Shown here piece by piece: positions 1 to 8,710 of a DNA stretch of 64,000 nucleotides. This stretch comes from Sporolactobacillus nakayamae (GTDB lineage: Bacteria; Bacillota; Bacilli; Bacillales; Sporolactobacillaceae). Position numbers and translations under genes: made by a program. Within the stretch, counting starts at the first letter, position 1, and each line of letters starts with the position of its first letter. The stretch covers positions 1-64,000 of the forward strand of contig NZ_FOOY01000007.1 of NCBI RefSeq assembly GCF_900113325.1, given 5' to 3'. Below the pieces are notes generated by a model that was not told the DNA's origin, did not search any database, and saw nothing but the letters and a program-made list of their open reading frames with translations.

Positions 1-210
1 CTTTCAACCCTGCACCATGTGGTGCAGGGGATCATTCGGTATTAGCTGCGGTTTCCCACAGTTATCCCAATCTGACAGGCAGGTTACCCACGTGTTACTC
101 ACCCATCCGCCGCTCACATCCGGGAGCAAGCTCCCTTCAATGCGCTCGACTTGCATGTATTAGGCACGCCGCCAGCGTTCGTCCTGAGCCAGGATCAAAC
201 TCTCCAAAAA
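1..210 (-). rRNA. rrs: 16S ribosomal RNA, 5' part only
   Basis: The minus strand reads the universal 16S 5' region, including the 8-27 primer site (AGAGTTTGATCCTGGCTCAG, at about 185-204) and the following helix sequence. The gene runs off the left edge, so only about the first 210 nt are present. It follows bofA in the same direction, as rrnA does in B. subtilis. The exact 5' end near 210 is estimated from the usual mature end. Confidence 0.97.
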
Positions 211-248
211 GTGTCTTGCTTTATAACACAGTTTTGTTTCAGTTCCAA

Positions 249-318
249 AGGAGCGGATCTTCCGCTAAAGTCATGCACGTCCTGTGTATAACGCGGAAGT
301 CACCACATCCTGTGGAAG
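249..318. repeat. C-type hairpin repeat inside the rRNA leader
   Basis: This is a two-hairpin unit: a stem closing a GTCCT loop at about 274-290, then CCAC-ATCCT-GTGG at 303-315. The same unit recurs at 7.54-7.63, 14.36-14.53, 49.0 and 59.9 kb. Here it lies between boxA and the 16S 5' end, so it is transcribed as part of the rRNA precursor, where the loops read AGGAC and AGGAT. Confidence 0.7.
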
Positions 319-390
319 CTCGTTCATAAGATCCATAGCAATTTGAATTTATCAGGGGTTAAACCCTTTTTAAATCACGCTTGGCTTTTG

Positions 391-410
391 TTTAGTTTTC
401 AAGGAACATT
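391..410 (-). promoter_or_regulatory. rRNA leader boxA-like antitermination element
   Basis: The minus strand carries a TGTTCCTTGAAAACT motif between the rRNA promoters and the 16S start. This matches the leader boxA of Bacillus rRNA operons, where the NusB/NusE (S10) complex loads to prevent Rho or intrinsic termination. The function is inferred from family knowledge; the motif is seen directly. Confidence 0.7.
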
Positions 411-443
411 CTTCGCTGTGCTATTCCCAACAGCAACTTTTAA

Positions 444-472
444 ATAATATCACGTTTCTATCAGGAAGTCAA
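444..472 (-). promoter_or_regulatory. rRNA promoter P-proximal (sigma-A)
   Basis: On the minus strand TTGACT (-35, 472-467) and TATTAT (-10, 449-444) are separated by 17 nt. It is the promoter nearest to 16S, leaving a leader of about 225 nt. An A-rich tract lies just upstream of the -35, like an UP element. Confidence 0.85.
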
Positions 473-507
473 CATCTTTTTTTCGTTGTGTTTCAGCGAC
501 AAGAAAT

Positions 508-536
508 ATATTAACATAGACTAACTATCTCGTCAA
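508..536 (-). promoter_or_regulatory. rRNA promoter, middle (sigma-A)
   Basis: Minus-strand TTGACG (536-531) and TAATAT (513-508) with a 17-nt spacer. Its surroundings repeat the sequence found around the proximal promoter (GATGTTGAC preceded by an A run), suggesting that the tandem promoters arose by duplication. Confidence 0.8.
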
Positions 537-571
537 CATCTTTTTTTGTGTTCCGAAACACGACAAGAAAC

Positions 572-600
572 ATCGTACCATCTGCCGTATAGTTAGTCAA
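572..600 (-). promoter_or_regulatory. rRNA promoter, distal (sigma-A)
   Basis: Minus-strand TTGACT (600-595) and TACGAT (577-572) with a 17-nt spacer. It is the third promoter in a regular 64-nt ladder (444, 508, 572). The -10 is weaker than in the other two. Confidence 0.65.
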
Positions 601-659
601 TACCCTTTTAGAAAAATATAAAACATCTATTCCATATCTACTATTTTTCTATACTATAG

Positions 660-830
660 ATTAGAAAACTTGGCTTCGCCAAATCTTTTTAATTTGAAAC
701 CGCCGTCGCGACGTCCATGAACAGCCTAGTCCTCAGCTTGCCACAGGACGTACGCGTGTTTAGCGAAGCGCCCTTATTGACGGACCACTTATAATTTCTT
801 AAATCTATATACGTTCTTATAGTAAAGCCC
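660..830 (+). repeat. Degenerate B-family repeat
   Basis: It begins with ATTAGAAAACTTGGCTTCGCC, like the copies at 48.78, 52.67 and (inverted) 54.05 kb. It keeps the CCACAGGACGT hairpin core near 739-752 and the trailing GACGGACC segment, but has diverged strongly. It fills the gap between bofA and the distal rRNA promoter. No credible gene is seen here. Confidence 0.6.
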
Positions 831-834
831 CCGC

Positions 835-1104
835 TCATGAGCCCAGCGAGAACTTTATGATAACTAGTGCCGCAATACCGGGGATACCTAGCAACCCGCT
901 GACTGCAGCCGTGGCAAGGTTTATTGGTATGTGCATACTGAAAGATTCTCCAATGACATTCAGCAGAAACAGTAGCAACGCGCCAACAACAAAACGGATC
1001 GCCAGCCTGCCAACCCACTTCATAGGATGGAATGAAGCCCCTGCAGCCATGATGATAAGAAATACGATCATTACACCAATAATTAAAAATAAGTAATTAC
1101 CCAA
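835..1104 (-). CDS. bofA: BofA, pro-sigma-K processing inhibitor
   Basis: This 89-residue integral membrane protein has two or three hydrophobic segments and the conserved C-terminal block HIPINLATAAVSGLLGIPGI. BofA sits in the outer forespore membrane and holds the SpoIVFB protease inactive until the engulfed spore signals, so its presence marks an endospore former. The start is taken as TTG at 1104: GGGGAGG lies 8 nt upstream, and the nearby ATG is out of frame. It lies downstream of recR and yaaL and just before an rRNA operon, as in B. subtilis. Confidence 0.9.
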   Translation of the reverse strand: MGNYLFLIIGVMIVFLIIMAAGASFHPMKWVGRLAIRFVVGALLLFLLNVIGESFSMHIPINLATAAVSGLLGIPGIAALVIIKFSLGS

Positions 1105-1200
1105 AAGACATGCCTCCCCACCCAAAGTAATAGAAGATCTAGGTTTATCCCATAGATGTCCTCATTAGTTAAGGTATGAAGGCATGTCCTGTTTAGAACT

Positions 1201-1419
1201 TTATTCATTCATGAATGATTTTCGCGCGCGAACTTCTTTTAACAAACAAAAATATTTAGCTTCAGCCAGCTTCAACTGATGAAGCACTTCATCAGAAGGA
1301 TCAATGCTAGCATCGATTACCTTCTTCTTGGTCATCCACTCTGTCTTGCATTGATAAAGAAGGTCAAGAAGTGATTCATTCATCTCTTTACGCAAGGTGC
1401 CTTTCTTTCTGCCAAACAT
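1201..1419 (-). CDS. yaaL: YaaL family protein (DUF2508)
   Basis: This small, highly charged protein of 72 residues starts MFGRKKGTLRKE and contains the block LAEAKYFCLLKEVRAR, matching the YaaL family whose gene lies between recR and bofA in Bacillus. No function is established. A predicted helical, soluble protein without signal peptide. Translation probably starts at the ATG at 1419, with GGAG and GGTGGGG upstream; a longer TTG reading would have no ribosome site. Confidence 0.85.
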   Translation of the reverse strand: MFGRKKGTLRKEMNESLLDLLYQCKTEWMTKKKVIDASIDPSDEVLHQLKLAEAKYFCLLKEVRARKSFMNE

Positions 1420-1473
1420 CCCCACCATCTCCAATAATCACCTGTTCACTACTACATTAGCTGCAAACTAGAA

Positions 1474-2070
1474 TCAGAGCTCTCTGCGTCCTTCCAACGC
1501 CTTAGAGAGCGTTACTTCATCTGCGTATTCCAGATCGCCGCCAACCGGCAGCCCATGAGCGATGCGCGATGTTTTGACACCGATCGGCTTCACTAGACGT
1601 GAAATGTACATCGCTGTCGCTTCGCCTTCTACCGTCGGATTCGTCGCGAGAATAATTTCCTTTACATTTTCGTCTTCAAGACGATGGATCAATTCCGCAA
1701 CCTTAATGTCCTCCGGACCAATACCATCCATGGGCGAAATCACCCCGTGGAGTACATGATACACGCCGTGGTAATCACGCATTTTCTCAAGCGCTACCAC
1801 GTCCTTTGGATCCTGCACGACGCAGATGGTGGAATGGTCTCTGGAGGAATCGTCGCAAATAGAACATGGATCGTGATCACTGATATTTTGGCAAACTGAA
1901 CAATAAACTAACTTTCGCTTTACATCAACAAGCGAGCGAGCAAAGTCCATAACGTCTTCTTCATTCATCTCGACTGCAAAGAAAGCGAGGCGCACTGCCG
2001 TTTTCGGACCAATGCCTGGAAGCTTCATAAAACTGTCAATCAATTTCGCAATCGGTTCAGGATAGTGCAT
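1474..2070 (-). CDS. recR: Recombination mediator RecR
   Basis: A 198-residue protein, the usual family length. It shows a helix-hairpin-helix (LPGIGPKTA, residues 17-25), a four-cysteine zinc finger (C57, C60, C69, C72), a Toprim fold (VVQDPKDV onward) and a Walker-like C-terminus. With RecF/RecO it loads RecA at single-strand gaps. The ATG at 2070 follows AAGGAG; the in-frame ATG nine codons upstream has no such site. It belongs to the dnaX-ebfC-recR-yaaL-bofA cluster. Confidence 0.96.
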   Translation of the reverse strand: MHYPEPIAKLIDSFMKLPGIGPKTAVRLAFFAVEMNEEDVMDFARSLVDVKRKLVYCSVCQNISDHDPCSICDDSSRDHSTICVVQDPKDVVALEKMRDYHGVYHVLHGVISPMDGIGPEDIKVAELIHRLEDENVKEIILATNPTVEGEATAMYISRLVKPIGVKTSRIAHGLPVGGDLEYADEVTLSKALEGRREL

Positions 2071-2182
2071 CACCGATCTCCTTCCGCTCTTTGTCAAAGA
2101 TCCTCTAATAAATGAACGAACAGCGAGTCCGGTTCATTGGTTTAAGAAATTTGCTGTCTTATCGCTTCAAAATACCGACGGC

Positions 2183-2497
2183 TTACATGCCCGGAAGATT
2201 TAATCCTTGAGTAAATTTGCCTAAACGTTTTGTTGCCAGTTCATCCGCGTGAGCAAACGCATCATTAACAGCGGCAACAATAAGATCCTGCAGCATTTCC
2301 ACATCATCTGGGTCTACAGCTTCAGGCTTAATGGTTACATCCACGATTTGCTTCTGACCATTCGCCTTAACAGTAACAACTCCGCCCCCGGCCGTACCCT
2401 CAACAATTTCATCTTTCAATTTATCCTGGGCTTCAGCCATTTGTTTTTGCATTTTCTGCACTTGACGCATCATGTTGTTCATATTTCCTCGCATCAT
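2183..2497 (-). CDS. ebfC: YbaB/EbfC family nucleoid-associated protein
   Basis: A 104-residue protein with a long N-terminal coiled coil ([19 protein letters not shown]) and the conserved core [17 protein letters not shown]. EbfC/YaaK proteins are dimeric DNA-binding tweezers-like proteins, and the gene is nearly always between dnaX and recR. GGAGG lies 8 nt before the ATG at 2497, so the ATG five codons further upstream, which overlaps the Shine-Dalgarno, is rejected. Confidence 0.93.
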   Translation of the reverse strand: MMRGNMNNMMRQVQKMQKQMAEAQDKLKDEIVEGTAGGGVVTVKANGQKQIVDVTIKPEAVDPDDVEMLQDLIVAAVNDAFAHADELATKRLGKFTQGLNLPGM

Positions 2498-2518
2498 ATC
2501 AATCGCCTCCATAATTCA

Positions 2519-4219
2519 TTAATCTTTTATATCAAGCAAATCAGGACCCACAAGCTTTTTCGCCTCTGCGATGATCGGATCTTCTTCCTTCTTCCCGCCG
2601 TTATCGTCCTGACTTGATTTTGAGCGTGCAATAAATTCTTTCTTCATTGTTTTCCATGTTTCCTCAGGAATAGGATACATGATTTTTTGTTTCTGAGTCA
2701 CGTCCTGAACAATGGATTGAACGAGGCCCATTATATTATTCTTATTTTCCATAACCATCTGGCAATGGAAATCATATTTAAAGGCCTGCACAAATCCCTC
2801 AGCGGAACTGGCAACCGGCTGGCTTTCCATCATCCAGGCGTGTGCGGCCACATTTTCAGAACGGATTTTTGCCATAACCTTAGCCCAAACGGAGCGCAAT
2901 TCAACCAATTCCTCTTTGGTCGCGTCAGTAAGCACACGGTTAATATGCGCGGTTGGAATACGCAGAGCTTTGTTTCTTCGCGGCGCACGCGTGTGACTCT
3001 GCTCCTGATGCTGTTCTTGCTGATGCACGGGTTGCGGCGCGACAGATAACTGCCGTACTTGCTTTTCAAGGTTGTCTATTCTTTTTTCCAGTGCGGCAGG
3101 TACGGAAGCTGTTCCCGCACTGGGATTGCTTAACTCTGACGGCTGACATAATCGAACAACCGCCATCTCAAGTAAAATACGCGGGTGGTTGGTACGCTTC
3201 ATTTCAATAAATGCGCTATTTAGTTGGTTAATGACCTGAAAAAGCCGTTCAGCAGGCACAGCCTCCGCCTGCTTGCAAAAATCATCATCAACATGAGGGC
3301 GGCTCAGCAAATCCTCAAGTTCCGGAGATGTTTTATAAAGCAAAAGATCTCGATAATAAAAAAGCACTTGCTCTATTAGCCTTAGAGGATCTTTGCCTTG
3401 ATCCAGCAGCTCACCGATCTTTCCAACCGCTCCGGCAGCACCGCCGGCTTCCAGCAAGTCAATCAAATCCCGAACCATGAGGCCCGCAACCATACCCGTC
3501 ACGTCAAGCACATCTTGAACCGTCACGGTCGCTTCGCTGTAGGCAGCAGTCTGGTCCAATACACTCAGTGCGTCACGCATCCCGCCTTCACTCGCCTTAG
3601 CGATCAGCTGAAGCGCTTCATCCTCCGCATCGATTTTCTGATTCTGAACAACAAAACGCAGGCGCTCAAAAATCTCTGATGAAGGGATGCGGCGAAAATC
3701 AAATTGTTGGCAACGTGAAATAATCGTAAGCGGTATTTTCTGCGGTTCTGTTGTCGCAAGGATGAACACCGCATGCTCCGGCGGCTCTTCCAAGGTTTTC
3801 AACAATGCGTTAAAGGCACCCGTTGACAGCATATGCACTTCATCAATGATATAAACTTTGTAGCGGACTTCACTCGGCGCATATTTTACTTTATCACGAA
3901 TATCGCGTATTTCATCCACGCCATTGTTTGACGCGGCATCAATTTCGATCACGTCGGCAATGCTTCCGCTGGTAATACCCCGGCAAGCCGCACATTCATT
4001 ACATGGTTCCGCCACCGGAGCATGTTCACAGTTGATCGCCTTCGCAAAAATCTTAGCGGCGCTCGTTTTTCCTGTTCCGCGTGGTCCGGTGAAGAGGTAA
4101 GCGTGAGAAAATTGCTGTTTGGTCAGCGCGTTCTGGAGAGTCTGAGCAATATGCTGCTGCCCGGCAAGATCATGAAACGTTTGGGGCCGATAGACTCTGT
4201 AAAGCGCCTGATACGCCAT
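2519..4219 (-). CDS. dnaX: DNA polymerase III subunits gamma/tau
   Basis: A 566-residue clamp-loader ATPase. It has a P-loop GPRGTGKT (residues 45-52), zinc cysteines C64, C73, C76 and C79, a Walker B IIDEVHML and a sensor region ISRCQQFDF. The C-terminal tau part binds the polymerase and helicase. The start MAYQALYR at 4219 follows AAAGGAGG; the longer upstream frame has no ribosome site. It ends 21 nt before ebfC, implying one transcript. No slippery A-run for a gamma frameshift was evident. Confidence 0.96.
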   Translation of the reverse strand: MAYQALYRVYRPQTFHDLAGQQHIAQTLQNALTKQQFSHAYLFTGPRGTGKTSAAKIFAKAINCEHAPVAEPCNECAACRGITSGSIADVIEIDAASNNGVDEIRDIRDKVKYAPSEVRYKVYIIDEVHMLSTGAFNALLKTLEEPPEHAVFILATTEPQKIPLTIISRCQQFDFRRIPSSEIFERLRFVVQNQKIDAEDEALQLIAKASEGGMRDALSVLDQTAAYSEATVTVQDVLDVTGMVAGLMVRDLIDLLEAGGAAGAVGKIGELLDQGKDPLRLIEQVLFYYRDLLLYKTSPELEDLLSRPHVDDDFCKQAEAVPAERLFQVINQLNSAFIEMKRTNHPRILLEMAVVRLCQPSELSNPSAGTASVPAALEKRIDNLEKQVRQLSVAPQPVHQQEQHQEQSHTRAPRRNKALRIPTAHINRVLTDATKEELVELRSVWAKVMAKIRSENVAAHAWMMESQPVASSAEGFVQAFKYDFHCQMVMENKNNIMGLVQSIVQDVTQKQKIMYPIPEETWKTMKKEFIARSKSSQDDNGGKKEEDPIIAEAKKLVGPDLLDIKD

Positions 4220-4267
4220 CTTTCTCCTCCTTTCACCGAATACGCTCGGCGTTAATGATATACGTTC

Positions 4268-4273
4268 ATTATA
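4268..4273 (-). promoter_or_regulatory. Candidate dnaX promoter -10
   Basis: The minus strand has a perfect TATAAT (4273-4268) between the SRP RNA terminator and the dnaX start. The matching -35 is weak (GTTTCT about 18 nt upstream). Placement is right for driving dnaX-ebfC-recR-yaaL-bofA. Confidence 0.45.
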
Positions 4274-4319
4274 ACGGTTACCGTGTTTGAAAGAAACTGC
4301 GGCACTATTCTTTCTCCAT

Positions 4320-4364
4320 GAAAAAAACAAGAGCTACCGAAGATCAGCTTCGATAGCTCTTGTT
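4320..4364 (-). terminator. Intrinsic terminator of SRP RNA
   Basis: On the minus strand a 16-bp nearly perfect stem (ACAAGAGCTATCGAAG paired with CTTCGGTAGCTCTTGT) is followed by seven T. It separates the SRP RNA from dnaX. Confidence 0.9.
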
Positions 4365-4376
4365 GGTTTATTTTTA

Positions 4377-4647
4377 ACGCCGTGCACCTTTCGTCGATCA
4401 AGACATCACGAGCGCTTCTCAAGTCGCCGGCTCAGCCCGGGCAACCCCGCGGCACACGAAAGGTCTCACTTACTGCTGCTTCCTTCCGGACCTGACAGGG
4501 TTCATGAGTTTCCGTTGCGCGGGACCCGAACGTCAACACCACGTGCTTAAGGCTGCCTCACAATGTCGAGACCTCGCGAAAGGAATTCAACCTCGCTACA
4601 GCGGATTGCGAGTTACAGGGCACCGCTACCTCCCCATCTAGCACGGC
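4377..4647 (-). ncRNA. scr: Signal recognition particle RNA, large Bacillus type
   Basis: The minus strand contains the invariant helix-8 sequence GTCAGGTCCGGAAGGAAGCA (about 4473-4492), and its ends GCCGTGC / GCACGGC can pair. The span of about 271 nt equals the B. subtilis scRNA, which includes an Alu domain, rather than the short 4.5S form. The RNA acts with Ffh to target membrane and secreted proteins. A strong terminator follows, and tRNA-Ser lies 19 nt upstream. Confidence 0.93.
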
Positions 4648-4666
4648 TAATTGGATAACAAATTAA

Positions 4667-4760
4667 TGGCGGAGGCGAGAGGATTCGAACCCCCGCGGCG
4701 CCGAACGACGCCCTAACTGATTTCGAGTCAGTCCCCTTCAGCCAACTTGGGTACGCCTCC
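4667..4760 (-). tRNA. tRNA-Ser (anticodon CGA)
   Basis: A minus-strand class II tRNA of 94 nt including encoded CCA. The acceptor GGAGGCG pairs with CGCCTCC, the anticodon arm ACTGA-CTCGAAA-TCAGT places CGA at 34-36, and there is a long variable arm. It directly precedes the SRP RNA, as tRNA-Ser does in B. subtilis. Confidence 0.93.
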
Positions 4761-5022
4761 ACAGCCAAATACCGTAACGCATAATTTCTCATAACACAAC
4801 TTAATCCAAATACTGCTTAATTAATCGCTACGACGAAAGTTAGTTTAACATAAAAAGATAAGAGAGGCAAGACAATCGATATTGGTCTATATTATTTCAT
4901 ATCAAAATCGCTGCGTCTTTATCAATACCATTTATACGCTACAAAAAAAGACTTTCTAACTCTTTAAGTTGTAGGGTTTTAGATTTATCTTGTTGAAATC
5001 TAATCCAAAACAGACTGGGGTA

Positions 5023-5151
5023 CTACTTGGCCTCATCATCCCTAAATACATCTTCCCAAGAAACGAATTCCATTTTTCCACTCTCAAATTCGTCAATCGC
5101 TTTTTTCTCTTCTTCAGTTAATGGCTCGTCATCATAAGGAATTAGTGATTC
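5023..5151 (-). pseudogene. C-terminal fragment of a type II antitoxin-like protein
   Basis: The minus strand encodes 43 residues (IPYDDEPLTEEEKKAI followed by a region reading FVSWEDVFRDDEAK) ending in TAG. An in-frame TAA precedes it and there is no start codon or ribosome site. The DEPLTEEE...E-D-V pattern resembles the C-terminal, toxin-wrapping half of RelB/Phd-like antitoxins. No toxin gene is found downstream. The break sits just beside the transposase remnant, suggesting that an insertion cut off the 5' half. Confidence 0.5.
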
Positions 5152-5171
5152 TTAATCGTTAATATTAATAC

Positions 5172-5535
5172 TCAACTTTCGCACCCTAATTTGGGCAGGT
5201 AAATCTTGATATAGTTGGGTAAGCCCTCAATCCATTGTGCTAATTGACTTTTGATTAATTTGTTGATCTATTTGTTTGTCTGCTGAAGCATAGCATCAAA
5301 AATTTTGAACAGATCTACGAGCGCTGCAGTCCAGTCTAATTCATCCACTCCATCGCAAAGGTTATAGAACATACTTCGAGTGTGGGATGATCCGTGTGAC
5401 AGCGATTTTGCCATGATAAGAGGATAAACCGAGAAAAAGCGATGGTCGTATGGCTGATCATTAAATCATAGGATCTGCCTTGAAACTCTTTTTGAAGTTT
5501 GGGCAGGAATTTAACTCAATATCCCATCGCATGCC
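5172..5535 (-). mobile_element. IS4-type transposase remnant, frameshifted
   Basis: Translating the minus strand in two frames gives KEFQGRSYDLMISHTT, then FILLSWQNRC, then (after a +1 shift) CDGVDELDWTAALVDLFKI and finally SQLAQWIEGLPNYIKIYL ending in C-E-S-stop. This is the C-terminal third of an IS4-like DDE transposase, recalled from the family. At least two frameshifts and one stop are present, so it is dead. The N-terminal two thirds are missing; the remnant stops a few bases from tadA. Confidence 0.6.
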
Positions 5536-5540
5536 ATAAA

Positions 5541-6115
<575 letters not shown>

Positions 6116-6131
6116 AATAACAATAACAAGA

Positions 6132-7400
6132 TTATTCTTCTTCATTAGATAAATGCAGTTTGTTAATCAATGCGAAGAACAGACTGAGCAGTACGCCAAC
6201 AATCGTTGCAAGACCCATGCCCTTAAGCGCAACCGGTCCGAGATTGATCGTTGCACCGCTGATTCCGGTCGCAAAAATCACAGTGCTTAGAATCATGTTT
6301 TGCGCCTTGGCAAAATCAACCTGCTTCTCCACGAAAATACGGAAACCGTTGGAAGCAATGACACCGAAGAGCATCAGTGAAATGCCGCCCATGACTGCTG
6401 GTGGAATGGTTGAAATCAACGCTGACAGTTTGCCGACAAACGACAGCACCACAGCGATCACCGCTGCGCCACCGATAATCCATGTCGAATAGACACGCGT
6501 AATGGCTAGGACGCCAATATTTTCACCATAGGTCGTGTTCGGTGTCGCGCCTACAAAGCCTGAAATGATGGTTGAAATACCATTTCCTAACATAGAACGG
6601 TCAAGACCCGGATCCTTCATTAAATCCTTACCAACAATATTGCCTGTCACGATCAGATGGCCGATATGCTCTGCAATGACCACGAGCGCTGCCGGAAGGA
6701 TCACCGCGATTGCCGACCAATCAAATTCAGGACGATAAAAGGTCGGCAATGAGAACCAGTGAGCATCAAGTACCGGTTGGAATTTTACGAGACCGGCAAA
6801 TGCCGCAATAATATAGCCGCCAATAATGCCGATCAAGATCGGAATGATCTTCAGAAAACCGCGGAACAGCACCCAGCCGAGCAGTGTAATCGCCAACGTT
6901 AGAAGTGACGTGGTGATCGTTGCTGCATCCGGCGCCCATTTCGGCGTGCCGTTGCTGATCAGGCCCGCGCTTTGCGCCGCGACCGGAATTAATTCCAATC
7001 CGATAATAGCGACAATCGAACCCATCGTCACGGGTGGAAAGACAATATCCAGCCAGCCTGTGCCGGCAACTTTAATAATGAATGATACCAGGATAAATAC
7101 CACACCAACCGCGATGAAGCCGCCGAGTGCCGCCTCATAACCACCGTTCCCCAACACATAGAGCACCGGGGAGATAAATGCGAAGCTTGAACCCAGATAA
7201 GCCGGGATTTTTCCGCGGCAAATCGCTAGATAAAGTAAGGTGCCGATTCCGTTCATCAACAGAATGGTTGCCGGATCAACCTTAAAAATAAGCGGTACAA
7301 GGACCGTAGAACCGAACATTGCGAATAAGTGCTGCAAACTCAAAGGAATACTTTCAATCAAAGGAAGCTTTTCGTTCGTTTGAACGATACGTCCTGCCAC
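6132..7400 (-). CDS. uraA: Uracil:proton symporter, NCS2 family (UraA/PyrP)
   Basis: A 422-residue membrane protein with about 14 hydrophobic segments. The N-terminal block LPLIESIPLSLQHLFAMFG and the later GLELIPVAA and NTTYGENIGVLA motifs are typical of uracil permeases of the NCS2 family; the glutamate in YGENIG and an upstream helix E line the substrate site. The likely start is GTG at 7400, 8 nt after GGAGG; the ATG at 7415 overlaps the Shine-Dalgarno. It stands alone, outside any pyr operon, with its own terminator. Confidence 0.88.
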   Translation of the reverse strand: MAGRIVQTNEKLPLIESIPLSLQHLFAMFGSTVLVPLIFKVDPATILLMNGIGTLLYLAICRGKIPAYLGSSFAFISPVLYVLGNGGYEAALGGFIAVGVVFILVSFIIKVAGTGWLDIVFPPVTMGSIVAIIGLELIPVAAQSAGLISNGTPKWAPDAATITTSLLTLAITLLGWVLFRGFLKIIPILIGIIGGYIIAAFAGLVKFQPVLDAHWFSLPTFYRPEFDWSAIAVILPAALVVIAEHIGHLIVTGNIVGKDLMKDPGLDRSMLGNGISTIISGFVGATPNTTYGENIGVLAITRVYSTWIIGGAAVIAVVLSFVGKLSALISTIPPAVMGGISLMLFGVIASNGFRIFVEKQVDFAKAQNMILSTVIFATGISGATINLGPVALKGMGLATIVGVLLSLFFALINKLHLSNEEE

Positions 7401-7496
7401 GTGCATCTCCTCCATATGTATGTTTGTCCATCTTGTCTAGTATAACGAAAGTGCCTAATCTCGTAAAAGAAAAAATAGCCGTTTCTAAAAAAATAA

Positions 7497-8012
7497 GAAA
7501 AACCGGGCAAAAAGCGCACGGTTCTTACTTCCGCAGGATGCAGTGACTTTCGCGTTGCTTGCAGGACGTACTTTCACAGGATGTGATGGCTTTCGCATTG
7601 CGTACAGGACATACGCGTGCTTAGCGAAAGATCCTTACATACGAAAGTTCCTTTGCTCCAAATGCCGTTTTGAATCATCAACCTTGTACTTGAACAAACA
7701 TTTCTGTTTCATTAAGCATTCTGGTCCCTCATTAAGTAACGAGCAAAATAGGCGGAAATCTTCCGGTTATATGCATCATTACGCTTGTTTCACAGATACA
7801 TAAGGGTAATTTTTCCGCTTATGCACAGAAAAACCCTCCATTTTCACGTTTTCGATTCGATAAGCGGAATTTCTCCGTCTATTCAAGCAATTTTTTCATT
7901 CATTTTCTAATTAAGCGGAATTTTTCCGTTTATTTCTCAGATTGGGCGCTTACCTGATCGCTCAATCGAATCTTATGACCTTATCGTACCTGCAAGGCAA
8001 AACGCTATACTT
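7497..8012 (-). repeat. A-family composite repeat, copy 1
   Basis: This fills the 670-bp gap between uraA and the YetJ-like gene. Read on the minus strand it begins GTTTTGCCTTGC, contains four imperfect palindromes of the type GCGGAA-n-TTCCGC (at about 7910-7935, 7859-7883, 7800-7822 and 7746-7770) and ends with two C-type AGGAY hairpin units (7536-7635). The same order of blocks occurs at 48.47 and 59.59 kb on the plus strand. No gene is visible. Confidence 0.85.
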
Positions 8013-8021
8013 TTTTTACTT

Positions 8022-8052
8022 GCAAAAAAAGAGACGCCGCAGCGCCTCCTTT
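8022..8052 (-). terminator. Terminator of the YetJ-like gene
   Basis: The minus strand reads GAGGCGC-TGCG-GCGTCTC followed by seven T, 16 nt after the stop codon. Confidence 0.85.
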
Positions 8053-8068
8053 GTATCTGAATAAGATT

Positions 8069-8710
8069 TTAGTTTTTCGATCCGATACCGATAAACTGCA
8101 GAATGTACAGAAACAGGTTGATGAAGTCCAAATAGATGGATACAACAATCATCGGAATATCTTCATCCGAAAACCCGTGCACCGTCAACCGGCTGAAATC
8201 AAATAACGTATACCCGACGAAAATGAGAATGCCGAGTCCTGAATAAATCTGCGCCGTCATGCTTGATACCGGGAAAAAAGCACTGAACAACGAAACAACA
8301 ATCAGCGCAATTAAACCGACAAACAGAAACCCGCCGAGAAACGAGAAATCGCGTTTACTTACCATCGCATAGACCGCAATAGCGCCAAATGATACCGTTG
8401 TTACTGCGAATGCCTGCATCACGAGTGACGCGCCAAGCAAGCTTACATAGTAGCCAATTGCCGTGTATAGGGTGATGCCCGAGATGAACATAAACCCGTA
8501 CATCAGGAGATAGCCGACCGCTTTACGTTTTCTCACAAACATCATCATGAAAATCATGCCGATTTCCAGAATCCACAGCGGCAAACGCAACGCATCAGAG
8601 ACATATTGTCCAAAATAAAGACCTATTGTCGTTACCAGCAGTCCGGAAAAAAATGCTGCAAACAATTTCGAGTACGGTTTACGAACCGCATGTGATGCAA
8701 ATTCAACCAT
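8069..8710 (-). CDS. Bax inhibitor-1 family membrane protein (YetJ/YccA type)
   Basis: A 213-residue protein with seven predicted transmembrane segments. The C-terminal pair of aspartates in YTLFDFSRL and VSIYLDFINLFLYIL matches the di-aspartyl pH sensor of B. subtilis YetJ, a calcium-leak channel. The ATG at 8710 follows GGAGG at 10 nt. Monocistronic with a good terminator. The physiological role is inferred from family only. Confidence 0.88.
   Translation of the reverse strand: MVEFASHAVRKPYSKLFAAFFSGLLVTTIGLYFGQYVSDALRLPLWILEIGMIFMMMFVRKRKAVGYLLMYGFMFISGITLYTAIGYYVSLLGASLVMQAFAVTTVSFGAIAVYAMVSKRDFSFLGGFLFVGLIALIVVSLFSAFFPVSSMTAQIYSGLGILIFVGYTLFDFSRLTVHGFSDEDIPMIVVSIYLDFINLFLYILQFIGIGSKN

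Noticed and set aside
857-1096. Plus-strand ORF opposite bofA.
   Set aside because: It mirrors the hydrophobic bofA frame, lacks a ribosome site and has no recognisable content; bofA is clearly the real gene.
2519-4219. A programmed frameshift in dnaX producing gamma.
   Set aside because: I found no convincing A-rich slippery heptamer with a following stem-loop in the expected region, so only the full-length tau product is claimed.
4287-4550. ORFs across the SRP RNA.
   Set aside because: The region is a structural RNA with the invariant SRP helix 8; the frames are accidental.
7746-7935. Four similar palindromes considered as a CRISPR array.
   Set aside because: The units are imperfect palindromes at irregular spacing, spacers are themselves conserved between the three copies, and no cas genes are nearby.
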